A program made the translations under genes and the position numbers. Below the pieces are notes generated by a model, which was not told the DNA's origin, did no database searches, and saw only the letters and a program-made list of their open reading frames with translations. From Podospora pseudoanserina (Eukaryota; Ascomycota; Sordariomycetes; Sordariales; Podosporaceae), in contig NW_026946671.1 of assembly GCF_035222485.1 (NCBI RefSeq), positions 620,001 through 684,000 of the forward strand: DNA of 64,000 nt, given 5' to 3'. Within the stretch, counting starts at the first letter, position 1, and every line of letters starts with the position of its first letter. Shown piece by piece: positions 1 to 10,867 of the stretch.

Positions 1-2754
1 CCAATCCCAGTATGAGCTGGTGGTGACAGCCGAGCCGCCTGGCCGAGGTAGACGTCAGCCAGTCTCCTGACACTCACCCCTTTACCTTTCAGGGGTCCTC
101 AGTTGACCTCCATCACCGGTTTTTTATTCAATAGTGACAGTATCTATAACATTGAACCCTCTAGACCCTTCTTTTTGATGATTCACCTCACAATTGGGTT
201 CCCCCATACATTGAGCCTCTATTCGCCAAGTCTTTGATCCGGTTGTGGCAAGGCTGATGCGGTCTATGCAGTTCTGGAATTTCGCTCTTTGGCAATCGGA
301 ACAGCATGTTCGCAGCTGTCAATCTCATGAATGTCTCAAGTCAATGCACCTGCACCTTATCCTCAATGATGTCGAGATCACAATGGCGTCGATTAGTACC
401 GCAGCGCAACCCGTGTGCTTGCCCACTCCACAAAGTGAAATCTCCACTCCTGTTTGAAGGATCGGTCTACTGCGTCTTATCCAGAGTGGATTTGTGCAGG
501 GGTCGTTTCCCGTATTCGCGCACCGGATGTGGGATGTGGGCAGCACTAAGCCGACAGTTGAGAGATGGTGTTCGCAAGATCCCCGAGAGATCCATCCTCG
601 TTCGAGAATGACGAGCAGGACTTTCCCACTCCCAACCAGCTTCACCGGCCGGGAGATCGCCATAGTCCTACACGATCGGCTCCTCCAAGTTTCCCACCAC
701 CAAGGAACGAGCATATCAGCGTTGCACAGGACGCTTGGCTATGCTGCGAGTCCACGTTTATCAAGGTCCGGCAGCCATTATGGCCGTCCCGACTGGTTCT
801 ATGCCATGCAAAAGCAACGAAGATTGCAGCCTTCCCAGGCAGGGAGCTCATAAACTTCCCCAGGAGCGGCTTAGGCCAATGGTGATGTAGGATCCAAGAC
901 TACATTGCAGTCTGTCATACTCGAACTAAGGCCAGTCTGGCTAGCCATTGTCACCTCCCGTCTGCGGGCTCTGCCGCCGAAACCGCCGCCGAGTAGGGGG
1001 CCACTGCCGTTCCGGCTCGAGGTTGGGGGTTGGGGGACAAAAAGAGAAACACCGCCCCGAGAACATATCGAAAGGCACTAGCGAGCTTGACCGTCATGCA
1101 GCACATGCAAAGATCGACATGTTGAATGGGGCGGCTACTCAGCAGGAGCGGCACAGCAGGTGACAGGTATGCCAGATGTGATTTGCCTCGAGATATGCCA
1201 AGGGCTCAGGGACATCTCTGGGGTTTCGCTACCTCATCTTGCAGATGTCGCCGACCAGTTGCAGCCTTGGATCACAGAGCCAGGGAGGTACGGAATGCCC
1301 TGCAAGTCGACGGCTCTCCTCACAACCTATTCCAGCTGTGCTCGCCTACGGGTGTGGCCCCCTCAAGCGGAATCTAAGCATCTTGGTGCAGTAGCTCATG
1401 CCGACACCCCCTGTCAAGGACGAGGAGGCAATGTCCATGTACCAGGAACACAATAGGAAAGAGGCGCTGTGCCTGGGGCTGGCTGTGCGGAACCATCTCG
1501 GTCGCTGGACTGCGCGGTATATAATACTACCGCTGGACCCAACAGCATCAAAAGGAGACACCCGATCAGCCCTCCCATGCATCGGCTTTCCGTTGGTGAG
1601 CACCACCTCTCGACCAAGCACCCCGGCCATTTCACACGGGCAGGCAGCACACTCTCTGTGCCATCCAAACACCTAGCGGCTTGGTGCGGGATTCATCGAA
1701 GCCTCCCTTGTCCTGAACTTTGGGCGACAGCGCGGGACACCCACAGCGCCTGGTCAGCCGCTGATTTCCTCCATACGCCAGCGGGATCCAATACTCGGTC
1801 CCTCGGCCGCTTCCCGCATGATACCACCCGGAGTGGCGGAAGCTGTTCACCGGTTGGCTCTTGGGAGACCTTGTTTCCCAAGCTACTGGTCTCAGTAGCA
1901 TCAGAGCCTGCAGCATTCATGCCACAAGTCTGAAAGCAGTTGACACTCTCGCCTACTAGGGCAGGAATAGGAGAATTGCCCGGCACACGGGCCAAAGCCT
2001 GCGAAAGACAGCTACTCGGTGCATCCGATACTTCGGCGACAGCTTTGTAGACGGCTCTGGGGAGCAATCCAGCTTGAGACGCGGCCAAAGAAACATATAT
2101 AACACAGCAGGCACTGGACTGGGGTTTGCTGAAATGAGTTCCCATCGAGATCCCAGATTCACTCAAAACAAGCCCCGACAGAATCATCTACATGCACCGA
2201 CAAACCAGGGCATGACACAACATAATAGCGAAGCCTTCTTCATCGATTACACCCATGGTAACCCCGAGGTACGACTGAAATTTCCTTGCCCGTTCAGTGG
2301 AGTTGGCCGTCCCTGGCAGGAGCCAGATGCCATTGCTCCGCCCATTCTTAGTGTGCAGACAAGGGGTAGTGAATTGACGAAATGGGGAGCATGAGGATAT
2401 ATGGTGATGGGGTGGTCCGCCAGTAACTGAAAACCCGCCTTTGGAGAACAAAAGGGGGAAATGGAGAAGATGACAAGTCAGAAAAATGCTCCGAAGAAAG
2501 ACAGACAGCTTGAGTGACAATACTTGGCACAAGCATATGCGTGACCAACAGCGAACCGGTTGGAAGGGTTCAGAGAAAAAGGGAGCGAAGGGAGGACAAT
2601 GCACCATCAGGAGCTTCTTATGCCATTGGGGTCTAGACCCTCCTGAGGTAGGGCGGGGCGGGAAATGATAGCATGCGGCGTGGCGTGCTGAATGTGCCTG
2701 ACGATGGCCTCATTTTTTTGGATCCGAATGCAAGAATGCGCTGACTTTTTTTAG
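1..2754. other. gene-free upstream region
   Basis: I recognise no gene here. Open frames on both strands are short and overlap one another, and none resembles a known family or is flanked by convincing splice sites, apart from a possible first exon of the bHLH gene at 2486..2647. The stretch most likely holds the long promoter and leader of the bHLH gene that follows, as is common for developmental regulators in filamentous fungi. That role is inference. Confidence 0.4.
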
Positions 2755-3993
2755 CACCTAGTTGCCGGCGGCTATCAGTCAACGTTCGGGGCCGGGGGCC
2801 TAGCCCGGCTTGGCCCGGAGTATCACCCCACAAACACGCCATCGGCCGCTAGCTCCTCAGCGTTTGGCCAACCGGACTATTCCTTCGCAACGGCCGGTAG
2901 CACCACCCTTTCTACGGCACGTGTCCGGTCACGAGAGCACCCCAACGTCTTCCCCCTGAATACCAGCCAGCCGGCTTTTCCACCTGCTGCGACTCTGGTT
3001 GACTGGCGACTATCACCTTATACGACTGATGCCGTCTCTCCTAATGTTCCGGTCTCGATTGCGGCACACTCGCTTTCCACCACCGCTGGGGTGATTGGGT
3101 ATGCATCACAGCCGAATGTGACCGATCCGTACATGGGCGATTATGTATCGCCCACCGCTCCTCTTCCTCCTCCGCAGCAGCCAGGCTTTGACTTTCAGCC
3201 GTGGCCAGCCGCCGTTGACGATGGCACCATGAGCCTCGGTACAGCATCGCCGAGCTCGCTCATGTCACCTGTGATGCAGAGCTACGAGATGGTTGCCAGC
3301 CCGACGGGATCTGGAATTGATGAGTCGAGCATGGGGATGTATGGAGGTGCGTCGGTGGAAAACTGGCAGTTGCCACCGCAACCGCCGTCTAGAACCGACA
3401 GCATAGAGATGGGAACTAGCAGCCCAGGCGGTGGTGGAAAGCGGGCGAAACAGTACGCCGAGCAGAGCGGCGCATCACCGGTTACTGCAGCACCTAAGTC
3501 TGGTGCCGGTAACAGCACCACCACCGCTGCAAAGACGAAGCTACGCAGCGCCTCGAGAACGTCGAAGAATATGCAAACTCGTACCGAGGAAACCCCTCAG
3601 GAGCGCAAGTCTAGGAACTCGCACAATCTGGTTGAGAAGCAGTATCGGAACAGGCTGAACATGCAGTTTGAGATATTGATGAACACGCTCCCTGAATCGA
3701 TGCGCTCGCCGACCACGACTGCTTTCGGGGCGGATTCGGATGTCGGACAGGCTGGTGGTGGTCAAGGGGGGGCCGGGTTGGACTTGGGGGAGAGGAGGTT
3801 GAGTAAAGCGCAGGTGTTGGACATGTCGACGAGGTATATACGGTCGTTGGAGAAGGAGAGGGAGAAGCTGGAGAGGGAGAGGGAGGAGCTGCTGTTGGGG
3901 ATGGCCAAGATGAGGGAGGCGTATGAGAAGGACGGGACGTCTGGGCCCGGTTCGGGGACGGGAGGTGGGAAGGGGAAGGGTGCTGCTGGTTGA
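2755..3993 (+). CDS. bHLH transcription factor, SREBP-type basic region (5' end uncertain)
   Basis: Nuclear DNA-binding regulator. The C-terminal third (about 3590-3880) holds a basic helix-loop-helix: the basic stretch SHNLVEKQYRNRLN has the E-box contacts H..E..R and the Tyr that marks the SREBP class. A long Gly-rich loop, helix 2 and a charged leucine-zipper-like tail of Glu/Arg/Lys follow. I see no membrane segment, so it resembles soluble SREBP-like fungal factors (Neurospora SAH-2 type) rather than membrane-tethered Sre1. The N-terminal part is Ser/Thr/Pro/Gly-rich. The frame is open from 2755 with no ATG before about 3133, and a 3' splice site (branch CTGAC, T-run, AG at 2753-2754) sits just before it. 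The start is therefore probably in an upstream exon. One candidate is 2486..2647 joined in phase 0 through a GTAGGG donor. It is convergent with cenH3. Confidence 0.75.
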   Translation, partial: HLVAGGYQSTFGAGGLARLGPEYHPTNTPSAASSSAFGQPDYSFATAGSTTLSTARVRSREHPNVFPLNTSQPAFPPAATLVDWRLSPYTTDAVSPNVPVSIAAHSLSTTAGVIGYASQPNVTDPYMGDYVSPTAPLPPPQQPGFDFQPWPAAVDDGTMSLGTASPSSLMSPVMQSYEMVASPTGSGIDESSMGMYGGASVENWQLPPQPPSRTDSIEMGTSSPGGGGKRAKQYAEQSGASPVTAAPKSGAGNSTTTAAKTKLRSASRTSKNMQTRTEETPQERKSRNSHNLVEKQYRNRLNMQFEILMNTLPESMRSPTTTAFGADSDVGQAGGGQGGAGLDLGERRLSKAQVLDMSTRYIRSLEKEREKLEREREELLLGMAKMREAYEKDGTSGPGSGTGGGKGKGAAG

Positions 3994-4385
3994 TGATGGT
4001 CTGGGGCAGATGTGGTGGTACATGAGAGAAAAAAAGTAATGATTTACGATATACACGACAAGTTTTAAAAGTTAAAAGAGGAAGAAGGGCGGGGGGTGAC
4101 ATTCTACCTGCCTACCTGCCGTCTTTTGTGCACCCGTCGTGGTGTGGTGGTGGTGGTGGACGGAGTAGGAAGGTCACACATAGATGTGATGTGTACACAT
4201 TTGGAGGGATGGGCCTCCCTCCTTATTTGCATAATATATCTTGACGATTTGACGACCAACTTTGAGACTGGGTATTTTTGTGGTTGAATTTGTGCGTGAC
4301 TGATATTATACCCCTCTCCTTCTCTTACAAAGACAACAAAACAGAAGAGGCCGTAACCTGTCTTCTTGCTAATTCTACCCGACAA

Positions 4386-4419
<34 letters not shown>

Positions 4420-5112
4420 CAACCGACCAGAGACCAGGTCCCAAGACGCCGCCACATGATAAAATACACCTAGTGGTATCGCACACGCTTTCTCTTCTCT
4501 CTCCCCCTGGTTTCCCTATATAGTCGTGGAAAAACATGACGAAAAATGCAACTCTGACAAGCAAACAAAAACTCCAAAAAACGCCGTTAAACCCTTGGCT
4601 CGGATGTTTTTTTGCAAGCAGCATATCCGTCTCCAGATATAATAACCCCCTAATTCCACCTTCCTTCTTGTACAGCTCTCCTCCCCGAGACACGAAAACA
4701 GTTTCCGTGAACAAGATGTGACCATCATTTTGCTCTTTCGTCCAGCTGCAAACCCTTATGCTCATGGTCCTTTCTCCCTGTGTGCTGCTAAAGGGTTACC
4801 TACCCGAAAACTGGGTGGCTTCGAGTTGACGGGAAATGCTCAAAAAATGACAGAGCAAGTAAGTATCGGGTATGCGGTCATCCAAAGGAAAAAAAGCGAT
4901 GGTATGCAGCCCAAAAAAGAACCGCAAAGTCGTCCGGGAGCTTGGGTGAAATCCGCAATCCAGGATAGTCTGAGAGAAGTCTGGGTCCCCCAAAGGATGG
5001 CGGTGGGCTAACTCCCCCTTTTCTCAAACTCAACCCAGCTCACTCCAGCACCGGCCGATAATCGAAAGTTTGGAATCGCCAAAATAGAATATCGTAACAG
5101 AAGACTGATGAT
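3994..5112. other. 3' flank between convergent genes
   Basis: This 1.1 kb stretch holds the 3' ends of the bHLH gene (+) and of cenH3 (-). It is pyrimidine-rich and holds a CCAG tetranucleotide run. No further gene is supported. Confidence 0.5.
4386..4419. repeat. (CCAG)n microsatellite
   Basis: About eight uninterrupted copies of the tetranucleotide CCAG, in the presumed 3' flank of the bHLH gene. Confidence 0.9.
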
Positions 5113-5668
5113 TTACACCCACCCTGCCCCGCCCCAAACACCTCGTATCCTCCTCGCAAGCTGCAGGTCCTTTTGCATAATGGTTACCCGCTTTGCGTGG
5201 ATGGCGAGGAGGTTGGTGTCTTCAAAGAGGTGGACAAGGAAAGCCTCGGAGGCTTCTTGGAGGGCTTGGATGGCTTGGGATTGCCAGCGGAGTTCGTCGT
5301 TCATGGGGCGGCAGGTGATGGCTATTTCGCGGACCTTTTTTTTGTGTCAAAAACGATACTCTTCTTCTTCTTCTCCCTTGACTGTTCCTCGGATATATAG
5401 AGATATATATATACGTACCAATCGCGCAAATGGAAGCTTGAGCAGGAGGAGATCGGTGTTTGATTGATATCTGCGAATTTCCTTCAGGGCGAGGGTGCCT
5501 GGGCGGTAGCGGCGCTTGCGGCCTTGGGGGACTGGATCGCCTGCTTTAGGGGGGTTAGTATAGGACAATGGGGGAGGAGGAGGAGGAGGAAAACATACGC
5601 TGAACATTGGATTGTCTTCCTGCTCCTGAAGGGCGACCGGAGCGACGGCCAGCTTGTTTAGGTGGCAT
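5113..5668 (-). CDS. cenH3: centromeric histone H3 variant (CenH3/CENP-A)
   Basis: Replaces H3 in centromeric nucleosomes and founds the kinetochore. Three exons, complement(5599..5668, 5419..5543, 5113..5334), give 138 residues. The short N-tail, rich in Pro, Gly and Arg, lacks the ARTKQT start of canonical H3, and the histone fold follows from about residue 38. CENP-A marks are the lengthened loop 1 ([12 protein letters not shown], with Trp where H3 has Phe) and [10 protein letters not shown] instead of the H3 sequence. The C-terminus runs past RRIRG by eight residues (VWGGAGWV). The start at 5668 is chosen because MPPK begins the tail, although an in-frame ATG lies upstream at 5743. Intron 1 ends in a tandem acceptor AAGCAG, so two tails one residue apart are possible. 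Divergent from the derlin gene. Confidence 0.93.
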
Positions 5669-7147
5669 TTTTTTCTTTTTCGGCGGGAGGGTATTAACGA
5701 TTAAACCCGACGGGAAGGCCGCGAGTCGGTTGGTTTTGCGCAAAAGCTAGCGAATGGCTCTTTACGATTCAAGCTGGAGATGGTTTTGCGCGACGAGGGG
5801 ATTGGCTCCGAGAATTGAGGTTGCGCGATGCAAAAAAAGGGCGGAGGAAGGAACCGGCGATTGGGTGTTGTAGATGTATTATGCGTAACCTGCAGGAAGG
5901 GGGTGGGTGGGCAATGGTGGTTGTTGACGGATAGAGGAGAAAGGAGGGTGTCACAGGAATGCAAGGAGAGAGAGTATGTACAAATCCGGGAGGTTGGCTG
6001 GGTGTTTAATGGGGGAAAAGAAGAAAGATTGCCCTCCCCTCGACGCGAGCAGAAAATGGAGCTGTCGCGACGGAACGCGCTACGGTTGACAGGGGGTTAA
6101 ATGGGGTGGCTGGGGAGATGTGGGGAGCTCTCTCGAAGAAGGGGAGAACAATGTGTGGCTTGTGCGTTGCTGTCAACCAGCCACAAGGCATTTGACAGCT
6201 GCGGGTTAGGGTTGAGCTCGATACGAAGGATGGGGCCATAAGCCTTTGGACTCCCACGTTAGCAGGGGTTTAAACATCACAGTGCTCATCTTCCACACTT
6301 ACGGCTTACAACCCTAACACTCGTATTTTCCTCATTCTCGCATCTCTTTAACCACCTAAAAAGACATTATAAAAAATAGATGTAATGCGTTCAAAAGCAC
6401 CTTTTGTATATATTAGTCCTTGGAATTGTTATAGAGTGACTCTCTGATGCATTTATACTTAGGTGTAATTGATGCTTTTGAAGTGTGAACTGCTTATCGC
6501 ACTGTCTTGGCCCTTCTTGGCAAAACTGCTGCGAACGCGGGAGTCTAAAAACTTGTGGCCCAAGCCTTCGTAGACAAAGAAATATGCAAATAGTGAAACG
6601 GCAAGCTGGCAGCAGCGTCATTGTGGACCCCGCCGCAGCAGCGGCTCAGCTTCCCGACAAGGGTCCGAGATAAACGACACGCCGCTGTTGCTGATTGTCC
6701 CGCGGTCTTGTGTCCTGATGCTTGATGAGCAACCAAGAAGCTTCGTTTCCTAAAAGGCCACCTCAACATCTTGAGAATTAATCAATCCTTTTCGCTCACC
6801 TGCCAACACACATTTACTGCGACAGATTGCGCCATCTTCCTCAGAGGCACAAATTGTTCTACAGCAATGGCTTTTTGAACGCAATCCCATTTACGCTTGA
6901 TTTCAAAGCCAACAAGACAACCTTTGAAGACTTACACTGAACGAGACCAAATCATAAATCCGCCGAGCTATATCCACCAGCTAGAAGCACGGGAACTACT
7001 ACTACAAAAGTGGCAATTGCATCAACCCCTACGAGCGAGCGCCCGCCCCACTTTCCCCGGATTCTGGACTTGCGCATCACTGGCGTCGTCAACCCTAACC
7101 GCACCTATTTTCCATTTCGATCGCAGTAGGCATACAGGCTGCGCACA
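5669..7147. other. divergent intergenic region (cenH3 / derlin)
   Basis: This 1.5 kb region holds the two divergent promoters. Telobox-like AACCCTAA-type words occur near 6308 and 7091 and in reverse near 6206. No convincing gene is visible. Confidence 0.45.
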
Positions 7148-8024
7148 ATGGACGGACTCATGGACAACAACGGGCGCTTCCCACTCGAGACGTGGTTCTG
7201 GGAAATGCCTGTATGCACAAGATGGTGGACAACAGCAACAGTGTTATGCGCCGGCCTGGTGCAATGTCACCTCTTAACACCCTTCCAGCTCTTCTACAGC
7301 TACAGAGCGGTATTCGTAAAAGCTCAAGTCAGTACTCTCTCCCTCCCCTTTCCCACTTGATGTATCGCTAACCTTTTCACCCCTCAAAAGTACTGGCGCC
7401 TCCTCACAACCTTCCTCTACTTTGGCCCCTTCTCCATGGACCTCCTCTTCCACGTCTATTTCCAACAGCGCTACTCCCGCCTCCTCGAAGAGTCCTCCGG
7501 CCGATCACCGGCGCACTTTAGCTGGCTGCTGTTTTACGCGATGAGCAGTTTGCTGTTACTATCACCTTTTATAGGGATGCCCTTTCTCGGACACCCACTC
7601 TCGTCGACGCTGGTGTACATCTGGTCGAGAAGGAACCCGGACACGCTGATGAGCTTTCTGGGGGTGCTGGTGTTTAGGGCGCCGTATCTGCCTTGGGTGT
7701 TGATTGCCGTGAGCTATGTGTTGCACGGCTTGATCCCGAAGGATGAGATTTTGGGGGTGGTGATTGGGCATATTTGGTACTTTTTTAATGACGTGTACCC
7801 ACCGCTGCATAATGGGAGCAAGCCGTTGGATCCGCCGATGTGGTGGAGGAGGTTGATTGGTAGGTTTTCTTGATTTGGGGGCTGAGAGATGAGCAGTGCT
7901 GACATTGGCCACAGAGGGCCGCCCAAGAGAAGAAGAGACCAACGACGAGACTGCTAATGGCGTGGATAACGAGTTTGCTGTTGCTGGGGCTGGTCCGGAG
8001 GTGCCGGCGCCAGATATGCGATGA
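7148..8024 (+). CDS. derlin (Der1/Dfm1-type rhomboid pseudoprotease)
   Basis: Endoplasmic reticulum membrane protein that takes part in retrotranslocation of misfolded proteins (ERAD). Three exons, join(7148..7327, 7391..7859, 7915..8024), give 252 residues, the usual derlin size. The N-terminal half has the family pattern: a WFWEMPVCTRWW start, LVQCHLLTPFQLFYSY, then QYWRLLTTFLYFGPFSMD and FHVYFQQRYSRLLEE. Several hydrophobic segments follow (about residues 95-125 and 145-185), and the end is a hydrophilic acidic tail (exon 3). No rhomboid GxSG serine motif is seen, as expected for a derlin. Whether it is the Der1 or the Dfm1 orthologue is open. Convergent with the acireductone dioxygenase gene. 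Confidence 0.92.
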
Positions 8025-8442
8025 GATTGACAAGAAGGATTTGGGGGAAGGGTTGTATTTGCATGACAGTACATAGCGGTGGTCGGTTTCTTTGCGTCTA
8101 GTTCTTTACCAGCATATTTGAAACTGGCCACAGATGCTTAGCATGGACATTTTATGGCGTTGAAGGTTACGGCATCGGGACAACAGGTTGGAACCTGACG
8201 AATCCACAGTCTGGAAGCAAGTAGCGCTGATATAATGAAATATTATTCGAGCGTTGCTATCAAATGCGTCTTTCACCAGTTCTACCAATCTGATCCGTAT
8301 GGATCGGGTACGAAACCCGAGCGACGGGAGTTTTGTGAGGAGCACCGAAAGTGTATAGACCAGGCCAAGAATGATCAATTCTCACTAGCTTGCTAACTTG
8401 CTTGCTTGATTTGCTTCCACCAGTCCCATAACATCATCATGC
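8025..8442. other. intergenic, convergent 3' ends
   Basis: This stretch of about 420 bp between the stop codons of the derlin gene and the dioxygenase gene has no coding signal. Confidence 0.5.
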
Positions 8443-9037
8443 TCAAGCAGCCAAGAACTGCTGAACATACTCCTTGCGATAAGCGTTCTCATCCAACCCC
8501 TCAGTCCTGTTCAGAGGCGTCCACTTGGGCTCGTCCTTGAACAACCTCAAAGCCTTGATGTACTATTATATTCCCCGTTAGCCATCACTCCCTCACCACC
8601 ACCAACCGCCATTTCCAGTAGTCAGTGAAACTTACATTATCATCATCAGTAGTAAACCTGTGGTAAATCCCCGCCGGCAGGATGATCAGATCGTTCTTCT
8701 CGAGGAAGATCCTCACCCACCTCTCGTCCTTGTCCCTGACGTCAAAGTACCCCTTGCCGTCCTTGACGTACCGGATCTCTTCGTCTTCGTGGAGGTGCTC
8801 GTCGAAGAAAGACCTAACTTTGGTCTCGTAGATGTCGCCCATGGCCTCGGGGGAGACGGTGATCTCGTCGCGGTTCTTATACCCGCGCTCGGCGGCGAGG
8901 GTGTCGACGTCGGAGAGGGAGGGGATGTGGTGGTAGAGGACGCCAAGGGAGAGGAGCTCCGAGGGGGAGATGGGGGTGCCTGAGTTGTGGGGGAGGCGTT
9001 GGTCGCCGGGGAGGTCGTCGTAGATGTAGGCTTTCAT
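8443..9037 (-). CDS. adi1: acireductone dioxygenase (Fe2+/Ni2+), methionine salvage
   Basis: Cupin enzyme that cleaves acireductone with O2. The Fe form gives the 2-keto precursor of methionine plus formate. Two exons, complement(8636..9037, 8443..8562), give 173 residues, typical of the family. The metal ligands are visible: His81, His83 and Glu87 in HLHEDEE and His126 in PAGIYHRF. The start at 9037 (MKAYIYDD) matches family N-termini, although the frame is open further upstream. The intron has a GTAAGT donor. The leader is CT-rich on the coding strand and holds short direct repeats (about 9059..9141). The preceding enzyme of the pathway, enolase-phosphatase, lies at 46396..47658 on the same strand. 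Confidence 0.96.
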
Positions 9038-9058
9038 TTTGGGCTCCTTTTGAGTATA

Positions 9059-9141
9059 AGGGTGTGAGATTGAGGTTTGGGGTGTGAGATTTGGAGTTGT
9101 GAATGTGAGAGCTGAGAGGTGAGAGCTGAGAGGTGAGGTGA
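9059..9141. repeat. short imperfect direct repeats in leader of adi1
   Basis: Repeated words GGTGTGAGAT (twice) and GAGAGCTGAGAGGT (nearly twice in tandem) make a purine-rich tract. On the coding strand of the dioxygenase gene this is a pyrimidine-rich 5' leader. Confidence 0.6.
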
Positions 9142-10495
9142 GAAATGGGTGGAATTGATGATGGAAAGGGCAGGGGATGGTGGGGTTATAAATTATTTTG
9201 GTGATGAGGGGCGGGCACTGCCTTTTTCCAGAAACACAACGAACACTTGCGCCTTCAAAAGGCACACCTCACGCAGCACGCACGGCAAATTTTCTATAAG
9301 ATATCGGGCGGATTACGCCAGAAGTGGCATGTCAAACAGACCAGATGAACCACACACCTTTTTGCGTGACAAGATCGGAGGATGTGCGTGACGCCATCAA
9401 AAATGTCCCGCAATTGCGCAATCGGAACTGTTACCGTTTTGATAGCGTATTGTTACGGGATGACGTGGGTAAGGGTTGTGGGTGTGCTGCATACACAACC
9501 CTGGTTTTTGGTGAATAGGGGTAGTGATGCACAAGTCAGGGGTAATGAGGAAAAAAAGGTAAACTGGTGTCATGCTGCTTTATAGGTAAGTTGTGGCTTA
9601 CTGCGTGCGGGTCGAGTGTTCATTACGATGTCTAAAAGAGGTTGCGTATCTTTTGTTGGAGGCCGATGAGGAGACGATGACTGCTCTTACTGCTCCGAGA
9701 TCACGAAGTCTCGTATAATGAATGGCCCAGCAATTAGATCTCAGATCCCCGTATCCCGATAGTTTCTAGACATCTTCAACCAATGCATTGGCCCCGGAGC
9801 ATGGCCAACAAGCTGGGATTGCAAAGAGGCTATAAACATACTTACTATGTGCTCCAAAGTAATTGAATATCTTTTGGCTACCTATATCATTCATCATATC
9901 TTTAGGACGGAACATCAGCTCTCCAAAGACATCTTAGCAGCTTCGAAAAGACCATCCCAACCCGCAACACACCGTCTCCCTTGCTTAATAGATACACAGT
10001 TAATAACAGATTGCGTACATCGTGATAAGTACGAATCAAAGTTCGAGACGTATTCGCAAGACATAAGACGCCTACGTTTGTATCAGCGTATCCAGATAAA
10101 TGACGTCCTCACGCCAGCTCCATACGCCCGCACAAGTACACCACCAGTCGCCCAAGACTCGCTCGCTTTTCTTGAACCATCCCAGCAACTGGTTAATTGC
10201 CCAAAACGGGCATGGCATCAGGTAACACCTATGCAACACATCCCCAAAAAGTCTTCCCAGCAGCTCCAAAGACCGGCGACTGGGCTGTTCCGAGCATCAT
10301 TTCAGCCCTCGCCCAACTTCCGCCCCGGTGATGTACAGCACATCAGATTGGCTGCGTTCGCGATATTCGTCCCCAGATCCAAGACATCATGGGACTCCTC
10401 GACAACTTTCCAAACTCGCAGACCCGTGAGATGGCCTCGACCTAGGCAGACGTGAGTCTGGCCGCGGGCGCAAGCGCAAAAGACACTGGCTCAGC

Positions 10496-10511
10496 AGCGC
10501 TCGCGAGCGCT
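10496..10511. repeat. 16-bp perfect palindrome
   Basis: AGCGCTCGCGAGCGCT reads the same on both strands. It lies in the gene-poor region and no function can be assigned. Confidence 0.6.
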
Positions 10512-10867
10512 CTAACATTCATCCCAGCCAATCAATCTAGCTGCGGTACAGCATTTTGCATGGAGGATAGGCAAAGATATGGACATATGGCAGAGGTGTA
10601 GTGTTCAACCTGCACTTACATGACTATTTATTCTATGATTTGGGTCGAATCCTGCTTAGACCGGTAGGTAAGTAGGTAGGTAAGTAGCTGGATTTTGAGA
10701 GATGATTTGTTTTGGAAGATCTGTTAATACATGCCTATCACAAAGAGATATGTATGCACATTTGAAGAGTCATTGTATTGTAGATCTCAAACTCAATGCT
10801 ATCTAGAGGCTTACGCCACCCAGTCTACCACTTTGACCCGCCCCTCAAGACATTCCACAAGAGTTGT

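Larger units (their letters stand above)
9038..10867. other. intergenic, gene-poor
   Basis: This 1.8 kb region holds the promoter of the dioxygenase gene, with imperfect direct repeats of GTGAGAG/CTGAGAGG words at 9059..9141. Open frames of up to about 200 codons (for example 9847..10455) resemble nothing known and lack gene-like composition. A 16-bp perfect palindrome lies at 10496..10511. Confidence 0.4.

Noticed and set aside
1693-2187. 164-codon minus-strand frame upstream of the bHLH gene
   Set aside because: No recognised motif, overlapped by equally long frames on the other strand.
6200-7100. Interstitial telomere repeats
   Set aside because: Only single AACCCTAA-like words, which are frequent as promoter teloboxes. 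No tandem array.
9847-10455. 202-codon frame on the plus strand
   Set aside because: No family resemblance and composition like its non-coding surroundings.
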